Below, one piece after another: positions 26,576 to 35,777 of a stretch of DNA of 64,000 bases. The stretch comes from Bacteroidota bacterium (lineage in GTDB: Bacteria; Bacteroidota; Bacteroidia; Chitinophagales; Chitinophagaceae). The notes under the pieces were generated by a model. It was not told where the DNA came from and did not search any database. It was given only the letters and a program-made list of their open reading frames with translations. The position numbers were made by a program, and so were the translations under genes. Where the stretch lies: positions 806,001 through 870,000 of the forward strand of contig JAEWHC010000009.1 in NCBI GenBank assembly GCA_023387985.1. Reading direction: 5' to 3'. Position 1 is the first letter of the stretch, and each line of letters begins with the position of its first letter.

Positions 26576-28882
26576 TTATGATTTAATTGTTGAACTGATT
26601 ATTTGATTTTGTTTAATGGCATACCAGGCCAATTGCCCATAGCCAATTGATTCATCGTTAGGTGAAAGGTTTTTGTGAAAAAACAAGTGAAATTTGTTTT
26701 CCATTTGCTGGCGCAGGAGATCAACCAGCAAAGTGTTCTGGAATACACCACCAGAAAATGCAAGTTGCTTAATACCCAATATTCCTGCAATATTTTCAAT
26801 CATTTTCACCAGGCTGAAATGAAATTGCCATGCGAGAATTTCTTTAGATGTCCCCGATTTTAGTTCAGCGATCATCTGAGTAAACAGGCTGTCAAATATT
26901 ATTTCCTTATCAGAGAGGTCAACCTGCCAAAATTCAGGTTCGGGATCCTTGGTTTTTGATGCCAGGTTTTCCAGCCACATGGCGCTCTGCCCTTCATAGC
27001 TCATGGCGCGGTTGAAGCCAAGCAAAAAAGCGGCTGCATCAAATAACCTGCCTGCGCTGTATGACAGAGCGGCATTTTCCTTCAGCTTCAATGCCCTTTG
27101 ATAATATTCCCATTCGGCCCCGGTGAATAATGGCTTCAATAGTTCTTCCGCACCGGGCAAATGCCCTGCAATGGAAAGCGCGGCTAGCCTGGGTTCCCGG
27201 CTCATTTTATCACCTGCCAGGTGGGCAAATGGCCTGACCCGGATCACTTGCGTAAATGCATGATCGTTATATTCAAAAAACTCCATGCCCCAGATTCTTC
27301 CATCATGCCCAAAACCGGTTCCGTCCCAAACTATACCCAGAATTTTCTCTGTATTTTCAATCAATTTATTTTCCGCAAGTACCGCTGCAAAATGCGCTTC
27401 ATGGTGTTGTATTTCCACCAGGGGCGCATTATGCTTCGAGGCAATTTCTGATGCCTGCAACCTGTTGTAATAATTTGGATGCTTATCGATGAGTATCTTT
27501 TCCGGAGTAAATTCCAGTAAACCGCTTAGATGGTATAGACAATGCCCAAAAGCTTGCTGGCTTTCATAGTTTTCCTGGTTCCCCAGGTATTGGCTGATGA
27601 AAACCTTTTCATCCTTCTGCATGGCAAAGGCCGACTTCAATTCCGCACCAAATGCCAGGATATTTTCTTTGCTTTGCGGCAACATGGAAGGCTGGAAATT
27701 GGGTGCCCAACCCCGGCTTCTGCGAAGCAAAACGGGTTGACGATATTTTGGTGTCAAACGGATTACCGAATCGTCCTGCGGCACTACGATTTCCCTGTTG
27801 TGCATAAGGATCCAATCCGAAATTTCACCCAGATATTCAATTGCCAGATCATCTTGATAAATGATGGGGCTGCCATGCATGTTTCCACTCGTGGCCACCA
27901 AGGGATGAGGGAATAACTGCATTAGCTGTAACAACAATGGTGCATACGGCATCATTATCCCAAGCGTGTCCAATCCCGGAGCAAGTGCTTCGGTGGCCAG
28001 CAGTTTTCTTGCTTCTTTTTTTTGCCGGCACACCACGATTGGCGCACGGATATCTGTTAGCCAGGCGGCTTCAGCTTCATCAATCTCGAGCAGATCTTCA
28101 GCGTATGGCAAAGAGGGAAACAATACGGCCAGTGGTTTTTCTGGTCGATGTTTTTTTGTTCTTAAATTTTGAATTGCCTTTTCGTTTCTTGCATCACAAC
28201 AAAGCAAATAGCCGCCAATGCCTTTTATGGCTACAATTTCGCCATTTTCCAAAGCTGTTAAAATAAGTTCGTATATTTTGTTTTCTTCATTGACAACAAG
28301 CGTGCCGTTCGGCTTAAATAGCTGTAGCGTTATTCCGCAATCCGCACAGGAATTGGTTTGGCTGTAATACCGCCGGTTTTTGGGGTTCGAGTATTCTTCC
28401 CTGCAACCCGGGCATTGTTCGAAGTGCAACATCGTGGTATGCGGCCGGTCGTAAGGCAGGGTTTTCATTATTGAATACCGGGGACCGCAATGGATGCAGG
28501 TTGTAAATGCATAGGCATGCCGGTGATTTTCCGGATCCATCATTTCTAGTGCGCATTGTTCACAAAGACCAAGATCCGGCGTAATGAGCAGATCAGGTTT
28601 GTTTTTTTCTTCGCTGTCAATGATCCGGAAATCTGCAAAACCATTTTGTGCAATGGGTTCGATCTCAAAGCCCGTAATGATTGATGATTGCGGCGGTTTT
28701 TCTTTTAGTTCCTGAATAAAAGTATCTACCTCAAATTCCTCACCGGAAACTTGAATATGCACACCGTTTCGGCTGTTGAGCACGGTACCCTTGAGATGGT
28801 ATTGCTGCGCAAGCCGGTAAACGTGTGGGCGGAATCCAATGCCCTGCACCAATCCTTTGATATGGATATGCCGGCTAATCAT
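26576..28882 (-). CDS. hypF: Carbamoyltransferase HypF ([NiFe] hydrogenase maturation)
   Basis: Makes the thiocarbamate that becomes the cyanide ligands of the [NiFe] site, passing carbamoyl from carbamoyl phosphate to HypE. I start it at ATG 28882 (768 residues), just after hypB; the in-frame 28969 start lies inside hypB. Domains: N-terminal acylphosphatase (GLVQGIGFRPHVYRLAQQ), two zinc-finger pairs with CEQC, CIHC, CPGC and CADC, a YrdC-like part (KGIGGYLLCCDAR), and a Kae1-like carbamoyltransferase part with VEIQHHEAHFAAVLAE and FSGGVFQN. A complete enzyme by sequence. Confidence 0.96.
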   Translation of the reverse strand: MISRHIHIKGLVQGIGFRPHVYRLAQQYHLKGTVLNSRNGVHIQVSGEEFEVDTFIQELKEKPPQSSIITGFEIEPIAQNGFADFRIIDSEEKNKPDLLITPDLGLCEQCALEMMDPENHRHAYAFTTCIHCGPRYSIMKTLPYDRPHTTMLHFEQCPGCREEYSNPKNRRYYSQTNSCADCGITLQLFKPNGTLVVNEENKIYELILTALENGEIVAIKGIGGYLLCCDARNEKAIQNLRTKKHRPEKPLAVLFPSLPYAEDLLEIDEAEAAWLTDIRAPIVVCRQKKEARKLLATEALAPGLDTLGIMMPYAPLLLQLMQLFPHPLVATSGNMHGSPIIYQDDLAIEYLGEISDWILMHNREIVVPQDDSVIRLTPKYRQPVLLRRSRGWAPNFQPSMLPQSKENILAFGAELKSAFAMQKDEKVFISQYLGNQENYESQQAFGHCLYHLSGLLEFTPEKILIDKHPNYYNRLQASEIASKHNAPLVEIQHHEAHFAAVLAENKLIENTEKILGIVWDGTGFGHDGRIWGMEFFEYNDHAFTQVIRVRPFAHLAGDKMSREPRLAALSIAGHLPGAEELLKPLFTGAEWEYYQRALKLKENAALSYSAGRLFDAAAFLLGFNRAMSYEGQSAMWLENLASKTKDPEPEFWQVDLSDKEIIFDSLFTQMIAELKSGTSKEILAWQFHFSLVKMIENIAGILGIKQLAFSGGVFQNTLLVDLLRQQMENKFHLFFHKNLSPNDESIGYGQLAWYAIKQNQIISSTIKS

Positions 28883-28886
28883 GGCA

Positions 28887-29750
28887 TTAATTTTTGGCCT
28901 GTAATTGTTGGCTGAGCCAGTCATACCAATGTTCCATGCCTGTATTTTTCCAGGCGGAAAGTTCCACAAATTTCAGATGGTGATTGACTTTTATTGCGTT
29001 TTGTTTGAATTCTTCAAGTTCAAACGGTACATAAGGCAACAGGTCGATCTTATTGATGATGCAAAGCTGGGAGCTCAAAAACATATCCGGGTATTTCAAT
29101 GGCTTATCTGCGCCTTCGGTCACAGACACAATCACCACGCGGGCTTGTTCTCCAAGATCAAAAAGTGCCGGACAAACAAGATTGCCTACATTTTCGATGA
29201 ATAGTAATGAATGATCTTCCGGCTGCAATTTCTTTACTGCCTTATAAACCATTTCGCTATCGAGATGGCATCCCTTTCCGGTATTGATCTGTACTACAGG
29301 AATTCCTTTTTGCGCGATTCGCCTGCCGTCCTGCGCTGTTTGCTGATCCCCTTCTATCACCATTATGGATACCTGGTTTTTCAGATCATCCAATGTTTGT
29401 TCGAGCAACGTAGTTTTGCCACTTCCCGGAGAGCTTACGAGGTTTATCGTCAAAATATTTTTCGCGTCAAAATAACCACGGTTACGTGCTGCAAGCAAAT
29501 TGTTTTGCTGCAGGATGTCGGTCTCCACATTAATGGTAGTTACCGGTTGGTGGGCATGCGCATGTGGATGTGCATGAACGTGTGAATGATCGTGATGATG
29601 ATCATGATGATGATGGTTATGGTTATGGTGATTTTGGTTACTGTGGTCATGATCATGTGGATTGTGGTGGTCATGATGGGGATTTTCTTCGGGAGAATCG
29701 ACCTTTTTGATCACAATTTCAGTTGAGCCGCAGCCGCAGGAGTCGCACAT
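28887..29750 (-). CDS. hypB: Hydrogenase nickel-incorporation GTPase HypB with a His-rich stretch
   Basis: SIMIBI-class GTPase that delivers nickel to [NiFe] hydrogenase. 287 residues. The N-terminus MCDSCGCG contains the high-affinity nickel CxxCGC motif. Residues 25-67 hold about 24 histidines in 43, a nickel-storing region found in some HypB proteins. The G domain has SSPGSGKTTLLEQ (P-loop), MVIEGDQQTAQDGR, the metal-site IENVGNLVCPALFD and INKIDLLPYV. Upstream there is a 322-base gap and no gene on the same strand for hydrogenase subunits, so hypA, hypD and hypE must be elsewhere. Confidence 0.95.
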   Translation of the reverse strand: MCDSCGCGSTEIVIKKVDSPEENPHHDHHNPHDHDHSNQNHHNHNHHHHDHHHDHSHVHAHPHAHAHQPVTTINVETDILQQNNLLAARNRGYFDAKNILTINLVSSPGSGKTTLLEQTLDDLKNQVSIMVIEGDQQTAQDGRRIAQKGIPVVQINTGKGCHLDSEMVYKAVKKLQPEDHSLLFIENVGNLVCPALFDLGEQARVVIVSVTEGADKPLKYPDMFLSSQLCIINKIDLLPYVPFELEEFKQNAIKVNHHLKFVELSAWKNTGMEHWYDWLSQQLQAKN

Positions 29751-30072
29751 ACAATATTTTTTAAAGTAAACAGGTTTTCTTTCAGGCCGGGTAAAGGTGG
29801 GCCATTAACACCGGAAAAAAAATGAGCAATGTCAGAAATAGGGCGCCTTGGCGAATTGACCGCCTGTTTGCTCGTATGTTTTTTTATTCAGGCTAAAAAT
29901 GCCCTCAATCCTTGCTGCTTTCGGGTTTCGTTATTTTTCCAAAAGTTATTCCTCTGCTCCACCTTAACGCAAAATCCGTTAATCTGATGCATTTTTCGTG
30001 AAGCTGAAGATTTTTGGCTAGACCTTGGCAATTGTAACAGGATCTTGAACTATTTGCTTTGAAAAAACCAGT
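29751..30072. other. Gene-free region upstream of hypB
   Basis: 322 bases between the M28 peptidase end and the hypB start, both on the minus strand, so it should contain the hypB promoter. It holds an inverted repeat TTAACG-N7-CGTTAA at 29964-29982. No clear TAnnTTTG box, gene or RNA is visible. Confidence 0.4.
29964..29982. promoter_or_regulatory. Inverted repeat in the hypB upstream region
   Basis: TTAACG CAAAATC CGTTAA, perfect 6-base arms with a 7-base spacer, about 215-230 bases upstream of hypB. Could be a regulator site or the tail of the M28 transcript; no T-run follows on the minus strand. Confidence 0.25.
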
Positions 30073-31401
30073 TCATTGCAAATTTTCCACTTCCACCCTT
30101 GTTGGGGTTGCCTGCCCGGAAATAATCGACTTGCTGGCTTCGGCAATTCCGCGGATTACCATCGTCATATTATCCAGGTCAAGGGTGGAAATTTCATCGC
30201 TTGCCTTGTGATAATGTGGCTCGCTGTCCATTTTGCTTGTGCTTACCGTGTGCGCCGGCACGCCAAGGCGGGCAAGAGTCGCATTGTCTGAACGGTAAAA
30301 GAGATTTTGATCGGGATAGGGATCCGGATAGATCCTGAAAACGCAATTTTTCTTCCCGCAATTCTCCAGTTCAGAAGACATGATCTTTCCCAGTGAAGAT
30401 TTGTCGTACCCGGTCATGTACAAGCTGTTTTTGCCCCATTTGCTGTCTGTTCCTATCATTTCAATATTTACCAATGCCACGATCTTATCCGGATTCAATT
30501 GCCGGCTGAAATATTGGCTGCCGTACCCGCCACTTTCTTCAGCTGTAAAAGCCGCGAAAATAATCGGGCGTTCATTGTTTTTCAACTGCCCGTAGTAGTG
30601 GGCAAGCGCCAGTAAACCGGTGGTTCCGGAAGCATTGTCGTTGGCGCCATTGTAAATGCTGTCGCCTTTTTCATTGGGTTTGCCAATACCAATATGGTCG
30701 TAATGCGCACTGAATACAACCATCTCATCGGGCCTTGATTTTCCGGGGAGCATGCCCACTATGTTTTCTATAACCGTTTCTTTTACCCGGATGCCGAGAT
30801 TCAGCCGGACATTGGAAGCATTGGGAGTGGCAGTTAACGCGACCACTTTGCTGTGCCCGTTTTTCATAAATCGCGAACCAAAACTTTTCAGGCGGTTAAA
30901 CTGTACACGATGGCTGGTATCGGCAAGAAGAATTGCGTTTTTCTCTGCCGACCTCAGTTGACGATAGGCATTAAAAAGATTTTCACCTTTGGCAACACGA
31001 ACGATTTCCCAATTGCCATCTAAAGCGGTTTGCAAGAAATTGGATTCGGTCATTACAACCACCTCACTTGCCGGAATGCGTTCATTGCCAATTTCAATGG
31101 AGCCGCTCGTCGCTTCGCTTTGAAATAATGATATTTCCTGGATAAAATCATTTTCACCTGGTATCGGTTGAAGGCCCGCACGACCAAATTCTGTTGCGAT
31201 ATGCCTTCCGGCCACGCGGATCTCGTTCCCAAATGCATCGCGACCTTTCATATCATCGCTGCTTAAAAAAGCAAGGGTTTTCTGAACATATTGCCTGGTA
31301 ATAACCTGGCTGATAATCCCGCTTTGCGAAGCGGAACAACCCGCCATGAGGGCGATAATGATAAAAATCACCAAACGATTCAGGAGAAGATTGGAGCGCA
31401 T
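30073..31401 (-). CDS. M28-family zinc aminopeptidase, lipoprotein
   Basis: 442-residue exported peptidase. The signal MRSNLLLNRLVIFIIIALMAGCSAS ends in a lipobox (MAGC; given as a short motif) so it should be membrane-anchored on the periplasmic or outer face. Co-catalytic zinc ligands are seen in FSAHYDHIG (His, Asp), GANDNASGTTGLLALA (Asp), TAEESGGYGSQYF (Glu pair) and VNIEMIG (Glu/Asp region). Family members remove N-terminal residues. It is the gene upstream of hypB on the same strand but separated by 322 bases. Confidence 0.9.
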   Translation of the reverse strand: MRSNLLLNRLVIFIIIALMAGCSASQSGIISQVITRQYVQKTLAFLSSDDMKGRDAFGNEIRVAGRHIATEFGRAGLQPIPGENDFIQEISLFQSEATSGSIEIGNERIPASEVVVMTESNFLQTALDGNWEIVRVAKGENLFNAYRQLRSAEKNAILLADTSHRVQFNRLKSFGSRFMKNGHSKVVALTATPNASNVRLNLGIRVKETVIENIVGMLPGKSRPDEMVVFSAHYDHIGIGKPNEKGDSIYNGANDNASGTTGLLALAHYYGQLKNNERPIIFAAFTAEESGGYGSQYFSRQLNPDKIVALVNIEMIGTDSKWGKNSLYMTGYDKSSLGKIMSSELENCGKKNCVFRIYPDPYPDQNLFYRSDNATLARLGVPAHTVSTSKMDSEPHYHKASDEISTLDLDNMTMVIRGIAEASKSIISGQATPTRVEVENLQ

Positions 31402-31557
31402 AGGAAAATTATTTGAACTGCCAAAATACAGGGAAAATTCAAATGTCAGGATTGAAATTTTAAAATCCGCAACCAGTAAGGAATAAGTCGGTGAAGGAAG
31501 TAGGCAAATTGTTAATCGCCTGCTGCATTATAATGCCGGCCTGTTTACATTCGCCAC

Positions 31558-32323
31558 ATGAAACAAAAGATTTATCAGGTTGATGCTTTCGCCGATTCCC
31601 TATTCTCGGGAAATCCTGCTGCGGTTTGTCCCTTGAAAAAATGGCTTTCTGATGACCTGATGCAGAAAATTGCCATGGAAAACAACCTTTCCGAAACAGC
31701 ATTCTATGTTGAAAAGCGTGGCCGTTATGAATTGCGCTGGTTTACACCCACGTTGGAAGTAGATCTTTGCGGACACGCTACCTTAGCAGCGGCTTTTGTA
31801 TTGTTTAATCACGAAGGGCATGAAGGCGATACTATTGAATTTCACTCACCACGAAGTGGAAAACTGACTGTATCCCGTGAAGGTCACTTGCACACACTGA
31901 ATTTTCCAGCTGATGAACCCATACCTTTTGAAATTTTACCGGAAATATCCGCATGTTTTGGACGTCGGCCTGACGAGGTTTTCACCGGCAAGACCGACCT
32001 GATGCTGGTTTTTGAGAAGGAGGCCGAAATAGCCGCTATTGTACCGGATCTTAATGCCATCCTGAAGATGAATTACCGCGGTGTTATCGCAACTGCAAAA
32101 GGAGAAACAGTGGATTTCGTTTCGCGGTTCTTTGCTCCCCGGGCCGGGGTTCCCGAAGATCCCGTAACCGGCACCATACTGGGCAAAAGTATTGGGTAAA
32201 AATGAATTGACTGCTATTCAGCTTTCTTCGCGTAAGGGATATTTAAATTGTCGTAACCAGGGCGATCGGGTGGAGATCAGCGGGGAAGCGAGATTGTATA
32301 TGATTGCGGAAATTTTTATTTAA
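31558..32323 (+). pseudogene. PhzF-family isomerase gene broken by a small deletion
   Basis: Frame 1 gives a 213-residue product that starts normally (DAFADSLFSGNPAAVCPL, NLSETAFYVE with the catalytic Glu, LCGHATLAAAFVL) and reaches GVPEDPVTG, after which it runs into a stop at 32197-32199. The expected C-terminus is intact in the +1 frame from 32177 to the stop at 32321-32323: YWAKVLGKNELTAIQLS, then NCRNQGDRVEISGE. About eight residues (the conserved SAH region) between PVTG and PYW are missing, consistent with a deletion of roughly 20 bases, which also shifts the frame. Probably non-functional, though a sequencing error cannot be excluded. Confidence 0.75.
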
Positions 32324-32549
32324 AAGGGTGGGAGTACCTTATAAAATTTTAGATTGATGGTTCACAAGTTGAAAGCTCGCCACGGTTTTTGTCCATTAAA
32401 TTCAACCTAGATGAGGGTAGATTCAAAATATGGTGGGAGTTTCAAAGGCATACCCGAAATTTAGAAATAGTGTGGCAGCAGGAATGCATCAGCCTGACAG
32501 ATCGGTCCACTGCGCTTTGTTGCAGGTTTCAGGATCCGGTCGGCCCGTA

Positions 32550-33488
32550 TCATCCGGGAAATAAATGCTTCAGTTTTTCTACCAAAACTTTAGGCATAAG
32601 CAGGTAAGATTCATGTGAATACCCGGCGATATGTGGAGTGATCAGCACATTGGGCTGCTGATAAAACCATTGCAGCAAATCGTTTTCATCCTGGGAACGG
32701 GTTGCGGGCTTTTCATTTTGTAGCACATCAAGGGCTGCGCCTGACACCATGCCGGTTTCCATGGCTGCTTTCAATGCGGGCAAATGCAACACACCTCCGC
32801 GGCTTGTATTCAAGATGATTGGCTTTTGCTTCAAGCCACTGAAGAAATTTTCATTGGCCATATGAAGGGTGGATTCATTCAAAGGCACATGAAAACTGAT
32901 GACATCTGCATAACGCTGAATATGCTCAAGCGAGGCTTCTTTGATGAAGCCCTTCGCAAACCCGTTTTTATAAATATCATTGGCTATAACGACCACATCA
33001 AAAGGAGCGAGCAGTTTCGCGAATTGGGAACCGGTGTTTCCATAACCAATGATCCCTATCGTTTTTCCGCGCAATTCGCTTCCACGGTTGCTGCTGCGGT
33101 TCCACAAGCCCACTTTTACTTCTTCGTAGCTGCTGTGTATGTTGCGCATCACGCCAAGCAACATGCCCAATGCATGTTCAGCCACAGCATTCCGGTTTCC
33201 CTCAGGGCTGCTGACTACTTCAATATTTCTCGATTTTGCGAATTCGAGATCAATCAATTCCATGCCACTGCCTAAGCGACCGATCCACTTCAAATTGACG
33301 GCTTTTTCAAGTAAGGGTTTGTCTATTGGCAGGCGGGTCGATACGATCAATCCTTCGCACTCATTCATTTTACGGGATAAAGCAGGATAATCTATAGCGG
33401 GAGTATATTCAACGTTAAAGAAGTTATCCAATTTTTCCAGAAGCCAGGGATGCACAGGTGCTGTTATGATTACAAGGGGTTTTTCCAT
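32550..33488 (-). CDS. D-isomer-specific 2-hydroxyacid dehydrogenase
   Basis: 312-residue NAD-dependent dehydrogenase of the phosphoglycerate dehydrogenase group without regulatory domains. N-terminal substrate lobe has IGRLGSGMELID (catalytic Arg), the Rossmann loop is GIIGYGNTGSQFAKLL, the conserved LNTSRGGVLHLPAL follows, and the catalytic His sits in NVLITPHIAGYSHE. The substrate (3-phosphoglycerate or another 2-oxo acid) cannot be decided; no serC is adjacent. It lies 24 bases downstream of rsmA on the same strand. Confidence 0.88.
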   Translation of the reverse strand: MEKPLVIITAPVHPWLLEKLDNFFNVEYTPAIDYPALSRKMNECEGLIVSTRLPIDKPLLEKAVNLKWIGRLGSGMELIDLEFAKSRNIEVVSSPEGNRNAVAEHALGMLLGVMRNIHSSYEEVKVGLWNRSSNRGSELRGKTIGIIGYGNTGSQFAKLLAPFDVVVIANDIYKNGFAKGFIKEASLEHIQRYADVISFHVPLNESTLHMANENFFSGLKQKPIILNTSRGGVLHLPALKAAMETGMVSGAALDVLQNEKPATRSQDENDLLQWFYQQPNVLITPHIAGYSHESYLLMPKVLVEKLKHLFPG

Positions 33489-33512
33489 AGAAAGGTCAAT
33501 TCAAGATTTGCC

Positions 33513-34274
33513 TCATTCAGTTGCTGTTTCAAAAGTGAGGCGGGCAAATTCAGCTACCGGTAATTCTTCGGGGCGTTTGGTGAAAAAAGGATCTTCGAGC
33601 TGTTCCTTGCTGAAATAAGGTTTCAACGTGTTGCGCAATTGTTTTCTTCTTTGTCCGAAAGAAGCTTTTACCAGTTTCCGGAACAAAGCTTCTGATCTCA
33701 TTTCCGGCACATTGGCCGAGGGAACCATTCTGAGAACTCCGCTTACCACTTTTGGTGGTGGCGTAAACGCTTTTGGAGAAACATCAAATAAATATTCAAT
33801 ATCAAAAAATGCCTGGAAAATTACCGAAGTAATTCCATACGTTTTATTGCCAGGTTGCGCCGCCAGCCGCTGGGCCACTTCTTTCTGGAACATCCCGGTC
33901 ACTTCAATGATATGCATTCTCCAATCCAGGAGTTTAAATATTATTTCTGTGGATATGTTGTAAGGAAAATTACCGATTACCGCAAAGGGTTCATTCCACG
34001 GCAAACCGGCTTTCAGAAAATCCTGCCAGGATAATTTTTCTTCAATCCCGGGAAACCGCTTCACCAGGAAATCTACTTTTTCTTTGTCGAGTTCCACTGC
34101 TTTGTATTCACCAGCATAGTGTTGCAGGATATGTTCTGTCAAAGCACCACCGCCGGGGCCAATCTCGAGCAGGCGGGAAGGCTTCATTTTCAATGCCTGC
34201 TCCACAATGCGTCGGGCAATGTCTTTATCGTGCAAAAAGTGTTGCCCCAGTGATTTTTTTAAGATAAAAGCCAT
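33513..34274 (-). CDS. rsmA: 16S rRNA dimethyladenosine transferase (KsgA)
   Basis: Dimethylates two adjacent adenines in the 3' helix 45 of 16S rRNA during 30S assembly. 253 residues. N-terminal KSLGQHFLHDKDIARRIVE, SAM motif LEIGPGGGALTEHIL, and catalytic NFPYNIS are all typical; the C-terminal FTPPPKVVSGVLRM fits too. Transcribed leftward ahead of the 2-hydroxyacid dehydrogenase, and divergent from pdxA, with a TAATTTTA-like box on the minus strand near its start. The rsmA/pdxA neighbourhood is common in bacteria. Confidence 0.96.
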   Translation of the reverse strand: MAFILKKSLGQHFLHDKDIARRIVEQALKMKPSRLLEIGPGGGALTEHILQHYAGEYKAVELDKEKVDFLVKRFPGIEEKLSWQDFLKAGLPWNEPFAVIGNFPYNISTEIIFKLLDWRMHIIEVTGMFQKEVAQRLAAQPGNKTYGITSVIFQAFFDIEYLFDVSPKAFTPPPKVVSGVLRMVPSANVPEMRSEALFRKLVKASFGQRRKQLRNTLKPYFSKEQLEDPFFTKRPEELPVAEFARLTFETATE

Positions 34275-34388
34275 GAATGAATTTGGATTAAATGGGATTA
34301 TATGCTTGTAAAATTACCGGCTATGAACTGAATTCAGGCCAGAGCATGGCAACGATTGCTTATTTTTACGGAATATTAGGGTACCGAT

Positions 34389-35474
34389 ATGAATATTAAA
34401 AACAAACCGGTAGTTGGATTCAGCATAGGCGATATCAACGGCATCGGTGTAGAGATCATCCTGAAAACGCTTGGCGACAGCCGATTGCTTGAGCGCTGCG
34501 CTCCGGTAATATTCGGAAGCAATAAAACCATTAATTTTTACCGCAAGGCATTGCCTGATCTGAACATTCAGTATCAAAGCTTATCCGATATTTCCCGCTT
34601 AAATCCCAAAATGATAAATATTTATAATTGCTGGGAAGAAGAAGTGAACATCAGTCCGGGTGTGTTAAATGAAGCTGGTGGTAGCTATGCACGCAAAAGT
34701 CTTTTGGCTGCGGTTTCGGCAATGAAAAATAAAGAAATAGATGCCCTTGTAACGGCTCCATTTCACAAAAGCAATGTGCAGGCAGCCGATTTCAATTACA
34801 GTGGTCATACTCCTTTCTTAAAAGATTACTTTGGAATTGATGATGTGGTCATGCTGCTGGTCAGTGAAGCAATGCGTATAGCGTTGGTTACAGAACATAT
34901 ACCGGTAAGTGAGGTTTCAGGCCATCTTACACGGGATGGTATTTTGCGCAAACTCAGGATCCTGAATACATCGCTCAAAAATGATTTTGGCATATCCCGT
35001 CCCAAGATCGCCGTGCTTGCTTTGAACCCTCACGCCGGCGACGAAGGTTTGGTGGGTAAGGAAGAGCTCGAAATCATTTTGCCCGCCATGGACGCGGCCA
35101 AAAATGACCGAATGCTCGTATTCGGCCCATACCCGGCCGATGGTTTTTTCGCCCGCTCACATTATAAAGAATTTGATGCGGTACTCGCAATGTACCACGA
35201 CCAGGGGCTCATACCCTTTAAATCTCTTTCTGCCGGTGCAGGCGTCAATTATACTGCAGGTTTACCGGTCATACGTACAAGTCCCGACCATGGTACTGCA
35301 TTTGATATTGCAGGAAAGGCGATTGCCGATCACAGCAGTATGCTTGCAGCTTTGTTTATGGCGATTGACATACTGGAAACCAGGCAAAACATAGCAGAAA
35401 TGAGTGAAAATGCATTGGTGAAAAAAAGCCAGAGCATTGTTGCCAATGCTGTTGATGAAACCATCCAGGAATAA
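34389..35474 (+). CDS. pdxA: 4-hydroxythreonine-4-phosphate dehydrogenase
   Basis: Oxidises 4-phosphohydroxy-L-threonine in the DXP-dependent route to pyridoxal phosphate. 361 residues. Seen: SIGDINGIGVEIILKT, the metal-site histidines in HKSNVQAADFNYSGHTPFL, NPHAGDEGLVGKEE, and YHDQGLIPFKS near the C-terminus. A pdxJ partner is not in the window. It is divergent from rsmA; the leader contains TATTTTTA, one base off the phylum -7 box. Confidence 0.95.
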   Translation: MNIKNKPVVGFSIGDINGIGVEIILKTLGDSRLLERCAPVIFGSNKTINFYRKALPDLNIQYQSLSDISRLNPKMINIYNCWEEEVNISPGVLNEAGGSYARKSLLAAVSAMKNKEIDALVTAPFHKSNVQAADFNYSGHTPFLKDYFGIDDVVMLLVSEAMRIALVTEHIPVSEVSGHLTRDGILRKLRILNTSLKNDFGISRPKIAVLALNPHAGDEGLVGKEELEIILPAMDAAKNDRMLVFGPYPADGFFARSHYKEFDAVLAMYHDQGLIPFKSLSAGAGVNYTAGLPVIRTSPDHGTAFDIAGKAIADHSSMLAALFMAIDILETRQNIAEMSENALVKKSQSIVANAVDETIQE

Positions 35475-35777
35475 CGTCTTCCGTGTAGAAAATGGTCACC
35501 GCCATGATAGGTTCCAGATTCCTGAACAGAGAAAAGGCGTTATCCATTCATTGCTCACCGGCCTTTAAACAGGAGTTCAAAAGGGCAAACCTGGGTTGGC
35601 GCTATTCGTGGTACAGCCTCGCCCAGCTTGAATACACGGTCTGAAAGCCATGTATGTTTACCTGATGCAACCGCTTAACCACAGGATTCCTGAAGCGGTT
35701 TCTCCCGAAGCATTACCCAAAAAATAATGAAGTACGTATTAACGCCAACATGCATTCCTCATGGTTATCCCAATTGC
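35475..35777. other. Gene-free region between pdxA and the T9SS subtilase
   Basis: 303 bases between convergent genes. It contains an 8-base-pair inverted repeat with a 16-base loop (AACCGCTT at 35669-35676, AAGCGGTT at 35693-35700), possibly a bidirectional transcription end, but without a T-run. A 50-codon frame starting at 35492 is open but has no family features; it may be a remnant. Confidence 0.4.

Noticed and set aside
29569..29700. GATCATGATGATG-type low-complexity DNA that looks like a microsatellite
   Set aside because: It encodes the His-rich region of hypB and is explained by codon use for histidine.
35669..35700. 8-base-pair inverted repeat with a 16-base loop as a strong terminator
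   Set aside because: No T-run on either strand and a large loop; kept only as a note in the gap entry.
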